Origin: Lepidodermella squamata
Lineage: Eukaryota; Gastrotricha
NCBI GenBank assembly: GCA_047495785.1
Contig: JBLDXI010000017.1
Coordinates: 682,001-746,000, forward strand
DNA length: 64,000 bases
Direction of reading: 5' to 3'
The notes under the pieces are model-generated. The model made no database searches, had not been told where the DNA came from, and was given only the letters and a program-made list of their open reading frames with translations. This document shows positions 1 through 10,150 of the stretch, in pieces. Position numbers and translations under genes: made by a program. Every line of letters begins with the position of its first letter. Position 1 is the stretch's first letter.

Positions 1-537
1 AAAAGTTGGCAAATAAACTCTCCAGCGCGGTGCATCTTCAAACCTTTCAACATGAAACAGCAAAAAATGCCCATCTCAAAGGATTGCTAGAAAACTAGAG
101 CAAATTCAGGCATTTCACTCTGAAGTTTCCCTAGAAACTTTGTGATTCGCGTTTGATATGTGTGTAGCATTGTTCTGCGACTTTGGGATTCGGTTGCTCT
201 AGAATACAAGTACAAATGATGGGAAGAAAGAATCCAGGTTCACGATAAAAAAGAAAAATTAGCCTCGGCGATTAGAAAAAGTGCCAGATTAATCGGTGAA
301 ATGAATTCGATCTTCTAGCCGAGCGCAAAAAAATTCCTCCGTCGTGCAATGACGTGCCTACTAGCTGATATTTTGTATTTAATCTATCGTGGCTACATCT
401 TAAAAAAAAAACAGGCAGAATACTGACTTGAGAATCCGAAGCCATCATAAAATGACTTCCCGTTCAGAACTTTTTTGTCGATAAATTCTCCTATACACTA
501 AAGAGCCGACAGCCAGCTACCTCTCAATTAGTTTTCC
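1..537. other. upstream region of the channel gene
   Basis: I see no coding region here. It is ordinary AT-rich sequence that presumably holds the promoter of the channel gene starting at 538. No TATA box or other site stands out enough to call. Confidence 0.4.
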
Positions 538-1767
538 ATGCCTAAGGTGAACGCCGTGATTTTCCTGTTAATAACCTGCTTCGCCAAGTGCGAAAATCAG
601 CAGAGCAACCCAAGGGACTACCCGAACTCAACCTCAATCGAAAATCAGGCCTATTGCCGATATCAAAGTGACCGCCGTAGTGTCGATGTCGAGTTTTACG
701 TCTCAGAAATGTTGGGAATAGAAGAGAAAACGGAGACGTTTAGTGTTACAGGATTTCTCAAGTTGCGATGGATGGACTCTTGCTCAGTTTACAAGACTAT
801 TTCGGGGAACAAATTCCGGTCTACAAACGGTTACCTATCGATCACCCATCCTGAACAGCAACTAATCTGGAAACCAGTCATCTACCTCAAAAATTCAGCT
901 GATAAAGTAAGACGCGTTTGATTTCAGCGGCTGAATGCTGATTCTATATTTCTTTCTAAGACTCCGAGAAGTTACGAAACAACTTATCTTGCTTTTACTA
1001 ATGGGCTAATGGAAAGCTGGTCCTTTGGTCAATGGTCAAGTCGATGCCCGTTCGATGACTCTAGAATTCCATTTGACACTCAAGAATGCTCGCTAATTTT
1101 TCGGATTGCCGATCCCTCTGATCTGGTTCAAATTGGAAGAATCTCTGTCTCACCTGACCTGCCGGACAGCTTTCAAATCATTGGAACCCAAAAGCGTTGG
1201 CTTTCGCCTCAGTTCGACTCTAATTCTGTAGCGGCCGAATCGTATTTACTTTGCAGGAAATCCGCGCAAAATGGAGCCAATCAGACTATGTGTTGGCATG
1301 AAGCCAAATTTTCTTTCAAGTTGCAGCGTAATTACGAGCCTTACATATTGACCGTTTTCATACCATGCTTCGGTCAAGTCATTATGCAGCTATCCACCCT
1401 AGCCATGCCGCCAAATTCTCCGTCTCGGCCTACTTACACCGTGATAGTCGCATTAATTTTCGCTATCTATGAAATCCATATTTGGCGAGAGGGTGAACTA
1501 GCTTTGGGTAGAATTCGCAACCCATTCGCTGCTTTCATAGCCCTGAGCATGGTTTTCTCGTTTACGATGACTTTTTATGTCCTGATGACTTATGGCTGCT
1601 CGACAAGTCGATTGTGCTCGGAGGAAGAGGCTTCTCTTGAAATGATGCATCACCTCAGACGGCGCCAGTACAACAGATGTCGAGTGGCTGATCTGTGCGC
1701 TTTTTTGATATTTTTCTGCCTCATTCTAGCCGCTTATGTTTATTGCTTCGTTTTGTTGCTGCGCTGA
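538..1767 (+). CDS. Cys-loop (pentameric) ligand-gated ion channel subunit
   Basis: Two exons (538-906 and 961-1767, intron 54 bp, GT-AG, phase 0) give 391 residues. A signal peptide covers about residues 1-20. The extracellular domain has the family Cys-loop, CPFDDSRIPFDTQEC, with exactly 13 residues between the cysteines (about C152 and C166). A second pair, CRKSAQNGANQTMC, lies in the loop C region, as in glycine and glutamate-gated chloride channels. Four hydrophobic segments follow at about 250-271, 280-296, 311-332 and 365-389. The M3-M4 cytoplasmic loop is only about 32 residues, far shorter than in nicotinic subunits. M2 (PTYTVIVALIFAIYEIHIW) lacks the usual flanking charge motifs, so ligand and ion selectivity cannot be read. 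By family knowledge it would assemble as a pentamer in the plasma membrane. The fold call is firm; the subtype is open. Confidence 0.9.
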
Positions 1768-1991
1768 AATTAGCTCTGTCTTCGAATTTCGAATTGTAGG
1801 CTGTAAGGTGTACATTATGGGCAAAGCAATAAGGCTGAGACCTGATATTAGAAACAGAGTAATAAAGAAAGCATTTACTAGAGGTAAAAAGTTTGTAATC
1901 ATCAATGATGTAAATTTAATGACCATCTCTTCTAACGAGGGGTCAGATGGAGCATGCATTATCATCATTACATCGAAGCGTATTTGACGAC

Positions 1992-3252
1992 TTAGTTGAT
2001 CCGTTCGCATATGGCTCCCTCGAGTATCCTCCAACATTCGACATCGTCCCAAAGTCCATCGAAACTTACTCGAAGACAAGCACCATATGTTGGCGAGCAG
2101 TATAAAATATCCGGCTCAAACGATGGGAAATTGTTGAACGTTACTGCCGTGCCATCCAGCCACTTGTATTGACAACATGCCGAAGGAGTGCTGGTCTGAT
2201 CCCATGCTCCAATCCAATGACCATTATAGCTCCAAGACTTACTTCCGAATGCTTAGAAAACATGGTATAATAAAAAATATTGTTCAGTCGAATGTTCAAC
2301 TTTACCGGCTAATGGAATTACTGCAGCCTGATAGGCAGAATCTTTTATCATCGCTAAGCGCCCACCAGCCGCTTGACACTTGGTTACAGCTTCACTCCAA
2401 TTAAAACTGCCAGCAATTCGGAACAAATTGCTTGGCGCGGTCGTTGTTGTAGTTGTTGTAGTTGTTGTAGTAGCAGGTACCATTGACAATAAAAACTTGC
2501 TACAATCTTCCGACGTATTAAAAGCTCCGTTACCAAACTACTCATACGAAAGTGATTCTGAATTAACTCACAGTCCAAGCTTCAAACTGAAATACCTGGT
2601 TAGCACTGCATCCAGGAACCGCAGGAAAGCAAGTTAGCAGCGAGGGATTGTTTTGTTTGCAAATTATGTAGTGCTTTGTGAATAATCGATATTACGACAG
2701 AAAGAGAAGATGCGTAAGAGTTACCGGTCTCAGAGTCGAACAAAGGGCAATTTCTGTGAAATATTCGCCAAGCTTTGGTTGAAACAAGAGATCTTATTAT
2801 CAGTTTTTAACTTGTGCTACTTCGAGTAATTAAGTTGAGCCTGTGAATACGCATATGTTCTTATTCGTTGCTCAAATCTCAAAACTCGAAAAGCGCACTT
2901 CTTCAAGGTTTTCGCGTGTCTTCTCAAAATAGAAACCAATAAAAAGTGTGGATAAACTTCTTCCTCAAAGAAACATATAATCTCTTACCTTTTGTTCATT
3001 TTCCAAGCAGGCATCGGGTCGACATGTTGCAGCGCCTTCCCTCAAACACCGGAAATACTGCAACATCAAGCAGGATGCTCAATATCCGATTGATGAAGTT
3101 TTTACAGAAAAGTAATCACATACCACGTGATACACCTTAGGTACGGTGACTTCCACGGAGTTGCAAGCTTGAATAATCAAAGGCGAAGTAGAAAATATGG
3201 ATAATGCAGCAATGACAGACTTTAGTGTTTCGAAAGTTTTACAGAGATCCAT
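1992..3252 (-). CDS. secreted two-module chitin-binding-like plus C-type lectin protein (lectin A)
   Basis: Six exons (3252-3124, 3057-2989, 2772-2725, 2673-2596, 2537-2306, 2251-1992) join in frame to 271 residues; introns are 51-216 bp. It starts with a hydrophobic leader. Two cysteine modules of similar spacing follow: one around VYHVYFRC...C...C, the other around HYIICKQNNPSLLTC...GC. Their Y-x-x-C and F-x5-C pattern recalls peritrophin-A/CBM14 chitin-binding domains, but the match is by eye. A Thr-rich linker of about 11 Thr leads into a C-type lectin domain with LFRIAGSFNWSEAVTKC, WIGAW, WLDG, FEPD and WDDVEC. The EPD triplet sits where long-form lectins carry the EPN or QPD calcium and sugar motif. 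Lectin B at 8.9-10.2 kb has the same exon structure and phases, which supports the model. Likely role: extracellular glycan or chitin recognition. Confidence 0.82.
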
Positions 3253-3718
3253 TATACGGAGCTGAAAAACAGTCTTTGAATAGTAAATGAAACTAGCACT
3301 GTAATGAGTGTACACATTAAATAACGTGACAGAGGCATATATTTTATTAAGAATATAATTAGCAGGTGATATAGCTGAAAAGCGGAAAATACCGGAAGAT
3401 AGAAAAATGCCTGAAAGATGCTAAAATGTGCCTTTTTGATTAGTGACAATTACCTTCACTGTTAATTTGTGGACATCCGTAGTTTTCAGTGAAAAAACAC
3501 AATGTTGTTACTCGTTATCAAGTCCTTTTCTTCTCTTTTTCGAATATCGTATCCGAATATCCGCTATTTTAATTATAAATGCTCGCATCGCTGATGACAA
3601 GATGAAGTTCCTAATGTGGGGTGAATGTTCCGACATCCGGCGGATGATGGGATTCAATGTTGGATGGGTATTACCTATGTTTATTATTATCAGGTTCAGC
3701 TTGTTTCAAATGACGTGT
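3253..3718. other. intergenic, no gene seen
   Basis: This is the probable promoter side of lectin A. No supported coding region or RNA gene is visible. Confidence 0.4.
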
Positions 3719-3988
3719 TTAGTACTCGAAAATGGCGCCGTTAAACTTATTAGCCGTCGCGCAGTAGATATCATCCCAACGGCCGTCGAAAGAAATGCGG
3801 ATGCACGTGACAGTCGGTGTGCCAGCCGTACAGCCAGATCTACTCGGCTGGACATCCGGTGTCTGCGCCCAGTTCGAATACGTTACAGTTGTTCCGTCTT
3901 GCCACGTGTACGGAGCCGTAGCATTTGCAGCCTTGCCGCCAATCCAATGCCCGTTACAACCCTAATACCTTTGACACAGGGCTTCGCG
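3719..3988 (-). pseudogene. solitary decayed copy of the last exon of the Sushi-lectin gene
   Basis: On the minus strand this reads as the second half of a C-type lectin domain (CNGHWIGGK, YTWQDGTTVTYSNW, FDGRWDDIYCATANK). It is nearly identical to the last exon of the gene at 10521-11851. Two changes damage it. The Trp codon before the GC pair has become TAG. The final cysteine of the AICEYKC end is replaced, so it reads AIFEY and stops. No first exon or leader is nearby. It looks like a recent partial duplication, about 7 kb from its source, that is no longer functional. Confidence 0.8.
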
Positions 3989-4835
3989 GACAACACCAAA
4001 GAGTAAAAGTGAGCCATGTCTCAAACGTTCTAGTTAATGAGACCCGTTTTAGAGAGCGAAGATTAATAGACGAAAAATTGTATTCCAAAATCATGCAATG
4101 TTTCTAACCTTCAACCCCGAAATGTTTGACCCTGCAGACCCTTGAAACTACTGGCAACCCCTCATGATGAAATACGGGTTTTTACAAATTTAAATGCCGA
4201 TTATCGATTATTTCCTTATCGAAATATCAGCAATATGATAGAAAGCTTCGTAGATTTAGCGTTTAGCTTTATTGGGTTTCTCTTTTTCCTTTATTCATGC
4301 ATCTCGTTTCACATCTCGAAGCAGTTTAATGCAAGCAGGAAAGTGGACAATCTTAGCATCGACAAGCACGCTAAGGGCGAAAACTTGATAATTACCGCAT
4401 ATACCGAAATCAGGACCTAATCAGGACCTAAATCAGGGTGCGAAGTACAGGGGTCGCGACACCCCAGCTCCGGGACTGCAACCAGAGGAAGGCTGAAAAA
4501 ACCACAGGGGTTTTCTTCGAAGCCTTTGGTTTCTTCGACTGGGTCCTAGAAATCAAGTAGAAAACACCTCAGCTCCCGGATCGTACTTCGCATACCGGGC
4601 AGTCCCATTTATAAGGCAGAGCCCCGAGGTCAAAATGCAGGGCAGGGCTGGATAAAGGCAGGGTCCACTTAATACCTTGGAGGAATAGACTGCATCCCGA
4701 GCTTAATACTCTCCTCAAAATCCTATCAAAGATCAATATGGGGCAGGGATGAAATAAAGGGCAGGTCTCGATTATCATGCAGGGGTTGAGAGTTTATCGA
4801 AGGTAGAGCCTTGAGCCTTCTAAATATAAATTGGT
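3989..4835. other. intergenic, no supported gene
   Basis: A 92-codon frame at 4142-4420 has a hydrophobic stretch but no start context, splice partner or family resemblance, so I do not call it. The 4430-4800 part is more GC-rich than its surroundings and contains no recognisable element. Confidence 0.35.
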
Positions 4836-4985
4836 TTATGCGGTAACGCTTTCACATATTGCTCCCTCGAGTAAACTGGAACATCCGACATCATCCCAGG
4901 TTCCATCGAAACTCACTCGAAGACAAAAGTGTGAAGAGGGGCACCCACAACCATTTGGCTCATATAATGCAAAATGCAAATGCAA
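4836..4985 (-). pseudogene. 3' end of lectin B, detached by the retrotransposon
   Basis: The minus strand encodes the end of a C-type lectin domain: EPNGCGC, then FCLRVSFDGTWDDVGC, LLEGAICE and a stop at 4836-4838. It aligns with the end of lectin A (SFEPD...CLRVSFDGLWDDVEC...EGAICE). The upstream part of the same exon lies 3.9 kb away at 8927-9023, on the far side of the LINE. EPN is the classic mannose-type calcium motif, so the parent lectin probably bound sugar before it was interrupted. Confidence 0.85.
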
Positions 4986-5304
4986 ATAATGCAAAATATC
5001 TGCGTATCGATTTTCGAATTCTAAGGCGGGAGACGCATCCTCGAGCCCTCCCGCCGTGTTTTTCTCGCCTAGAGACTTTACTCAAATTATTTTATATCTC
5101 AATCCACCCGTGATTACGGCTGTCCGGCTTATCCCTTCTTCAATCGATCGGCGCTCAGCTGCGACACCGCATCACCAAAAAGCAGGGTAAACTTATCACC
5201 TGTCGCTAAAACTAGGCCAACCGGGTATCGACAAGCCGAGCATCGAGCCTGGTCCAAAGTCCAAGAAATTTTTAAATTTGAGGACTTTAACCTCTTACAT
5301 TATC

Positions 5305-5973
5305 ATGTCAACACGTAGCAGCCAGAAAAACAAGTCACTGCCACGCGTCAACACAACTGCCACCCCGCGTGCGGAAACCGTAAAGCCGTCACGTGCGAGT
5401 GATTCAAAGCTGGTTCCGGCTGTGCTCATTGAACGTCTTAATCTGCTTCCAGGTCAAGTCACGATTAACGTGCGAGATTTTGAATCTATGTCTGGGTTCG
5501 AGCAAAAAACCATCTGTGTTAAATGTGATCGTATTATTAAAAATTCTGCCTCATTCATCAAGTGTAAATTATGCGATAACTTAGTCCACTCAGATTGTTC
5601 GAAGCTGCCAAAAAATGTTCTTAAATTGATCGCGAAAAACAACTGCAACCTTGCTTTTCTTTGCGGTTGTGACACTAGATCCGATGATTCTTTGCCTGTA
5701 CCGCCGTCATTCTCGCATCATATTCTCTCTATTCTGCCCGATATTGCTTACGTGTGTGAACCAAGTCCTAAGCGTGTTACAAGGAAGTCGTCTATGGCTC
5801 CAAATTTTGATGATTTTGTGTGTGATTTTAATGAAAAGTACGTGAAATCGCTGCAACACTCTGATATGATTGTGAAAAGCACGCCGCCGCCGGCTGTAAA
5901 TTTCTTCGACATCCTCGATCGCCAAGTTAATGTTTGTGATTCTCTCTCTTTCTCGGAATTCTTCAGAGAATAG
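5305..5973 (+). CDS. LINE ORF1 protein with PHD-like zinc finger
   Basis: The first ATG in frame is at 5305, giving 222 residues. The N-terminal part is basic and Ser/Thr-rich. A Cys/His cluster in the middle (CVKCDRII, FIKCKLCDNLVHSDC, then FLCGC) has the spacing of a PHD-type zinc finger, as found in ORF1 of several CR1-related LINEs. Its likely role is RNA or nucleoprotein binding during retrotransposition. The frame closes with a single TAG at 5971-5973, and ORF2 continues in the same frame directly after it. Confidence 0.85.
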   Translation: MSTRSSQKNKSLPRVNTTATPRAETVKPSRASDSKLVPAVLIERLNLLPGQVTINVRDFESMSGFEQKTICVKCDRIIKNSASFIKCKLCDNLVHSDCSKLPKNVLKLIAKNNCNLAFLCGCDTRSDDSLPVPPSFSHHILSILPDIAYVCEPSPKRVTRKSSMAPNFDDFVCDFNEKYVKSLQHSDMIVKSTPPPAVNFFDILDRQVNVCDSLSFSEFFRE

Positions 5974-8850
5974 GTATTTGGCGCCCCCGCAGGCAATGAT
6001 AGCTCCTCTTCGCTACCTTACTTTACTGTCTTCTATTGTAACGCCAATTCTATAACTAATAAGTTCGATAAGCTATTGGAAAGAATTGATGACCATCATC
6101 CGCTGATTGTTATTGTGGTTGAATCAGGTTTCACCGCCGACAACAAAAATACTACGATTCTTGAAAATCTGGGCTACATACCGTTCACGCAGGACCGAAC
6201 ACTGCACAAAAGTGGCGGATCCGCGGGCTTTATTGACAAATCGTTAAACCCAAAGCAAATTAGTACTTTCTCCTACGATGGCTATATTGAATGTGTAACA
6301 TGTCAATGTTTAGTGAATGGAGTGACTTTACGCGTTACCTGTGTCTACCGCTCGCCGAATTCACCGGCGACCTCAATTGTAAACCTTATTGACTACCTTC
6401 AGGCTCAACTAGATGATAAGATTGCATGTATCTTCGTTGGGGATTTCAACTTGCCGGAATTCGACTGGGTTAACTTTAAGAATCCTGGAAAATTACTCTA
6501 TTCTTCGTTCACCGATTTTTTCATGTCTAATAATCTAATTCAGAATGTTGACAAGCCAACTAGAGGCGACAATATTTTAGACCTCGTGATCTCAAACAAG
6601 CCAAATATTGTTTCGAACGTCGATGTAGATGAACCTCTGGCGGCAAAATGCGATCACAGTGTTGTGAAGTTCAGGATCAACATTAGCGTCCCGACTTCTG
6701 CTAAAAGCTCATCGATCAAAAGCGCCTTTGTGTTTCGAAAATGTGATTATGTGAAATTTTCTGCCTATCTGGACTCAATTAATTGGATTGACATGTTTGC
6801 GATGTCTACTGTTGATCAATGTTACACTCGATTTCTTCATGTCCTCTTCAAGGGAATCTTGTTGTTTGTGCCCCGACGGAAGTCACGGAAAAAGAAAAAG
6901 CAACGAATGCCTTGGATGTCTCCGGAGTTGAATCGTTTATCAAACAGGAAAAGTCGTCTGTATGCTACCTATATGAAAAACGGTAAATCTGCCCAAGACT
7001 ATTCTCGTTATAAAATTGCTAGCTCTCTTTATGATATCGAAAACCGTAAAGCCAGGCGTAAATATGAAGACAGCCTTCTCTCGAATGGTGAGATCGGAGA
7101 CTTGTATGACTATTTCTCAGCTAGGTTCAAATCTAGACCAGCTATTCCAGCTATTAATGCCGGAAGTGAAACAATAGTAAATGATGCCGGTAAGGCCGAG
7201 GCTTTTAGAAAGCAATTTGCTGACGCGTATAATAACAAACAGTTTGCCGCTAGTTCAAACTTTAAAGCCGTTTCCGACTGCTTACAAGACATATTATTTT
7301 CGAATGAATGTGTTTTCAATGTTATTTGTGGTATCAAGGAAAAGCCTATTGGAGGAGCAGACAACATTCCAGCTGTGCTCATTAAAAAGCTCTCCCGCTC
7401 ACTGTGTACACCGCTAGCAATGATTTTCAACATTTCTTTTGCGCAAGGTGAGATTCCTGTTGTGTGGAAATATGCAAATGTCGCACCTATCTTCAAACGT
7501 AACGGTGATGCCTCCAATGTTGGCAATTATCGGCCTGTGAGTCTCACATGCATAATTTGCAAAATCCAAGAAACCATTGTGAAGAATCATGTGCTACTGT
7601 ACCTATATAGAAATAACCTTATCTCTGAAAATCAATTTGGGTTTCTATCTCGAAGAAATTGTGAGACGCAGTTGTTGTCATGTATTACTGATTGGCTGAA
7701 ACTATTAGATCAACTCATTGATATAATTGTTATATACCTTGACCTGTCAAAAGCCTTCGATGTTGTGCCGATCTCTTTGTTACTATCCAAGCTCTCAGAT
7801 ATCAATATTTGTGGAAACCTGCACGCCTGGATAAAGGCTTTCTTGAGTGACCGATTTTTCAGGGTAGCAGTGAATAACAGTGTGTCATCATGGTCGGCGG
7901 TCACTTCTGGAGTACCTCAGGGCTCTGTTCTAGGGCCGCTGCTGTTCTTGATTTTCACGACAGAAGTAAATGTGTTGGTAGAGAGATCGATTGCGAAATT
8001 CTTCGCCGACGATACGAAGCTATACCGGGCGATCCGTTCTTTAAGCGATTGCATCGAACTGCAGAAAGACTTGGATGAAATCATAAACTGGTTTGACGCT
8101 AACGGCCTGTCTGTGAATTCGAAAAAATGCGTCGTGCTTATACTCGGGCAAAACAAATTTATGTTCAAATTCAAAATTAAAGATGTCGAGCTTGATGTTG
8201 TGGACTCAGTGAAAGACCTCGGAATAATTATTGATAAAAATCTCACCTTTTCTGAGCACTGTAGCGCATTGGCAACTAAATGCCACAGAATTAACGGTGT
8301 TATTTGTAAATCGTTCGCCTCTAAATCCTTACGTCTCAAAGCCTATAAAACGTATACTTTATCTCGTCTTGACTTTTGCCCGTCTGTTTACTCGCCTTAC
8401 CTAATAACAGATATTGAAAAGGTCGAATCGATTCAAATCCGCTTCACAAAACGTTTGCTATATCGTAGTACCTACTACTCATCGATCGAAGGCTCCTCCT
8501 ATGAAGAACGACTAAAAAAGCTTGGGTTGTGTTCACTCGAATTAAGACGCTACCAACACGATCTTGCGTTATGTCATAAAATGTACCAGCGTGCTGTGGA
8601 CTTAAATTTCTCTGACTTCTTTAATATTTCCACTAATCCGCGCTTACCGCATCATTCTGTTACGATGGAAAGCTACAGTCATGCCAGCTCTCAGTTTTCA
8701 TTTGTGAGGCGAGTGCGTCCAGCTTGGAACCGGCTACCATCTTCCGTCGTTAATAATTCGTATTCTTCATTCTTGAAATATCTTAAATGCACTGACTTGG
8801 AAAAATACACAATTTCTGTGGTGAGGCGCCATAACTTAACGTTTTGTTAA
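5974..8850 (+). CDS. LINE ORF2: apurinic-type endonuclease plus reverse transcriptase
   Basis: The frame stays open from just after the ORF1 stop to TAA at 8848-8850, 958 residues. The endonuclease begins with FTVFYCNANSITNKFDKL and contains VGDFNLPEFDW and the CDHSVV catalytic histidine motif. The reverse transcriptase has NYRPVSLTC, LDLSKAFDVV, GVPQGSVLGPLLF and the FADDTKLY active site. The C-terminal part (RLPSSVVNNSYSSFLKYL) is typical of the clade. No ATG occurs until 6523, after the GDFN motif, so an independent start would lose the endonuclease. Translation more likely comes through the ORF1 stop or by reinitiation. No internal stop or frameshift is visible. Confidence 0.92.
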   Translation, partial: VFGAPAGNDSSSSLPYFTVFYCNANSITNKFDKLLERIDDHHPLIVIVVESGFTADNKNTTILENLGYIPFTQDRTLHKSGGSAGFIDKSLNPKQISTFSYDGYIECVTCQCLVNGVTLRVTCVYRSPNSPATSIVNLIDYLQAQLDDKIACIFVGDFNLPEFDWVNFKNPGKLLYSSFTDFFMSNNLIQNVDKPTRGDNILDLVISNKPNIVSNVDVDEPLAAKCDHSVVKFRINISVPTSAKSSSIKSAFVFRKCDYVKFSAYLDSINWIDMFAMSTVDQCYTRFLHVLFKGILLFVPRRKSRKKKKQRMPWMSPELNRLSNRKSRLYATYMKNGKSAQDYSRYKIASSLYDIENRKARRKYEDSLLSNGEIGDLYDYFSARFKSRPAIPAINAGSETIVNDAGKAEAFRKQFADAYNNKQFAASSNFKAVSDCLQDILFSNECVFNVICGIKEKPIGGADNIPAVLIKKLSRSLCTPLAMIFNISFAQGEIPVVWKYANVAPIFKRNGDASNVGNYRPVSLTCIICKIQETIVKNHVLLYLYRNNLISENQFGFLSRRNCETQLLSCITDWLKLLDQLIDIIVIYLDLSKAFDVVPISLLLSKLSDINICGNLHAWIKAFLSDRFFRVAVNNSVSSWSAVTSGVPQGSVLGPLLFLIFTTEVNVLVERSIAKFFADDTKLYRAIRSLSDCIELQKDLDEIINWFDANGLSVNSKKCVVLILGQNKFMFKFKIKDVELDVVDSVKDLGIIIDKNLTFSEHCSALATKCHRINGVICKSFASKSLRLKAYKTYTLSRLDFCPSVYSPYLITDIEKVESIQIRFTKRLLYRSTYYSSIEGSSYEERLKKLGLCSLELRRYQHDLALCHKMYQRAVDLNFSDFFNISTNPRLPHHSVTMESYSHASSQFSFVRRVRPAWNRLPSSVVNNSYSSFLKYLKCTDLEKYTISVVRRHNLTFC

Positions 8851-8926
8851 TTCCTAATTGCTCAATGTCGAAAGACAAATTGCAAAATAAAACAGTATCA
8901 GTATCAGTATCAGTATTGAGTATGCT

Positions 8927-10150
8927 AATAGTGGGCCATCCAGCCACCTGAATTCGCCGAGCGTCGAAGGATCCCACGCTCCAATCCAATGCCCATTACA
9001 GTTCCAATCCTTACTTCCAAAAGCTTGGAAATCATGAAGTTGTCTAGTATGAATCTTCAACTGAAGTTCAACCTTACCAGCCAATGGATTTACTGCAGCC
9101 TGATACGCTGAATTTTTTATCGTCGCTAAGCGCCCACGAGCCCGTTGACATTTGGCATTAGCTTCACTCCAGTTAAAGCTGCCAGCTATACGAAACAGAT
9201 TGATTAGTGAAGGTGCTATTATCACATCTGTAGTGGTAGGCGCTGTAGTTGCTTCTGTGGTAGGCACTGTAGTTGCTGTGGTAGGCGATGTAGTCGCTGT
9301 TGTAGATGTTGTAGTAGTGGTGGCTGTGGTTGAAGTTGTGGTGGTGGTTGTAGTTGTGGTGGTAGTGGTTGTAGTTGTGGCAGTGGTTGTAGTCGCTGTT
9401 TTCGGCGTTGTACTTGTGATGGTAGGCGTTCTAGTTGTGGTGGTAGCGGTTGTAGTTTTGGTAGGAGTTGTAGTTACGGTAGTGGTAGTGGGTGTTGGTG
9501 TGGCGGTAGTGGTGCTAGTTCTAGTTGTAGGCGTTGTAGGTGCGGCTTCCATCGACAGTTTAAACTTGCTACAAGCCTCCGACGTATTAAAAGCCTCGTT
9601 ACCAAACTACTTGCAGTAGAAACATTTGGAATTAGTCCAGATCAAATATCAAAGTGGAAAACCTGATTTGCGCTGCAGCCAGGTACAGCAGGTAGGCAAG
9701 CGAGCATGGAATTACTTTGTTTGCAGATGATGTAGTACTTGGTGAAATGTTGATATCTTTAATAGTGGCTAATGTGTGGAACAGTTTTACCGGTTTCACA
9801 GTCGAACACAGATTGATCTCTGTAAAATATTCTCCAAGCTTGGGGTAGGATGTTACGTAACTTTAATCGCTTGATCTTCAAAACTTGAATCCCTCACCTT
9901 CTGCTCGCCTGCCAAGCAGCCATCGGGTCGACATGTTCCAGCGCCACTCCCTAGACATCGAAAATACTGCAGCGGTACACAGGAGATTCAATAGCGGCTG
10001 TTACAGAAAATGGCGGTTACTAACCACGTGATACACCTTGGGTGAGGTAACTTCTAATGGGTTACAGGCTTGAATAATTACAGGCGATGTCAATATGGAC
10101 AAATTAGCTAGGAAATAAATTATTGTTTCAGACGAAAAGAAGAGCTTCAT
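8927..10150 (-). pseudogene. lectin B: chitin-binding-like plus C-type lectin gene truncated by a LINE
   Basis: Exons 10150-10025, 9966-9898, 9838-9791, 9737-9663, 9606-9078 and the start of a sixth at 9023 match lectin A exon for exon in length and phase, except that exon 5 is much longer. The leader starts MKLFFSSETIIYFLANLSIL. Two cysteine modules follow (YFRCLGSGAGTC, YYIICKQSNSMLAC), then a Thr-rich mucin-like linker of about 110 residues, roughly ten times the linker in A, and the lectin start NLFRIAGSFNWSEANAKC. In exon 6 the frame runs from WLDG into the LINE tail. It reads ILILIL from the CAGTAT repeat and stops in LINE sequence, so EPN and WDD are lost. A truncated secreted product is still possible. 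Confidence 0.82.

Larger units (their letters stand above)
4986..8926 (+). mobile_element. non-LTR retrotransposon (LINE, CR1/jockey-like), nearly full length, inserted in lectin B
   Basis: The element has a 5' untranslated part of about 300 bp, ORF1 with a PHD-like zinc finger, ORF2 with endonuclease and reverse transcriptase, and a 3' tail of tandem CAGTAT units just after 8890. The CR1/jockey assignment rests on the apurinic-type endonuclease, the order of domains and the microsatellite tail rather than poly(A). Flanks on both sides are halves of one lectin exon, so the ends can be bracketed: left within about 4980-5010, right about 8925. The flanks share a short similar stretch (atgcaaat versus atgctaat) that may be an imperfect target-site duplication. 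Open frames suggest a fairly recent insertion. Confidence 0.9.

Noticed and set aside
1726-2079. Minus-strand membrane-like frame after the channel gene
   Set aside because: Overlaps the last exon of lectin A in another frame and the antisense of channel segment M4.
4142-4420. 92-codon frame with a hydrophobic segment
   Set aside because: No leader context, homolog in the window, or splice support.
9152-9619. Long plus-strand Val-rich open frame
   Set aside because: It is the antisense reading of the Thr-repeat linker of lectin B; poly-Thr codons read as Val runs on the other strand.
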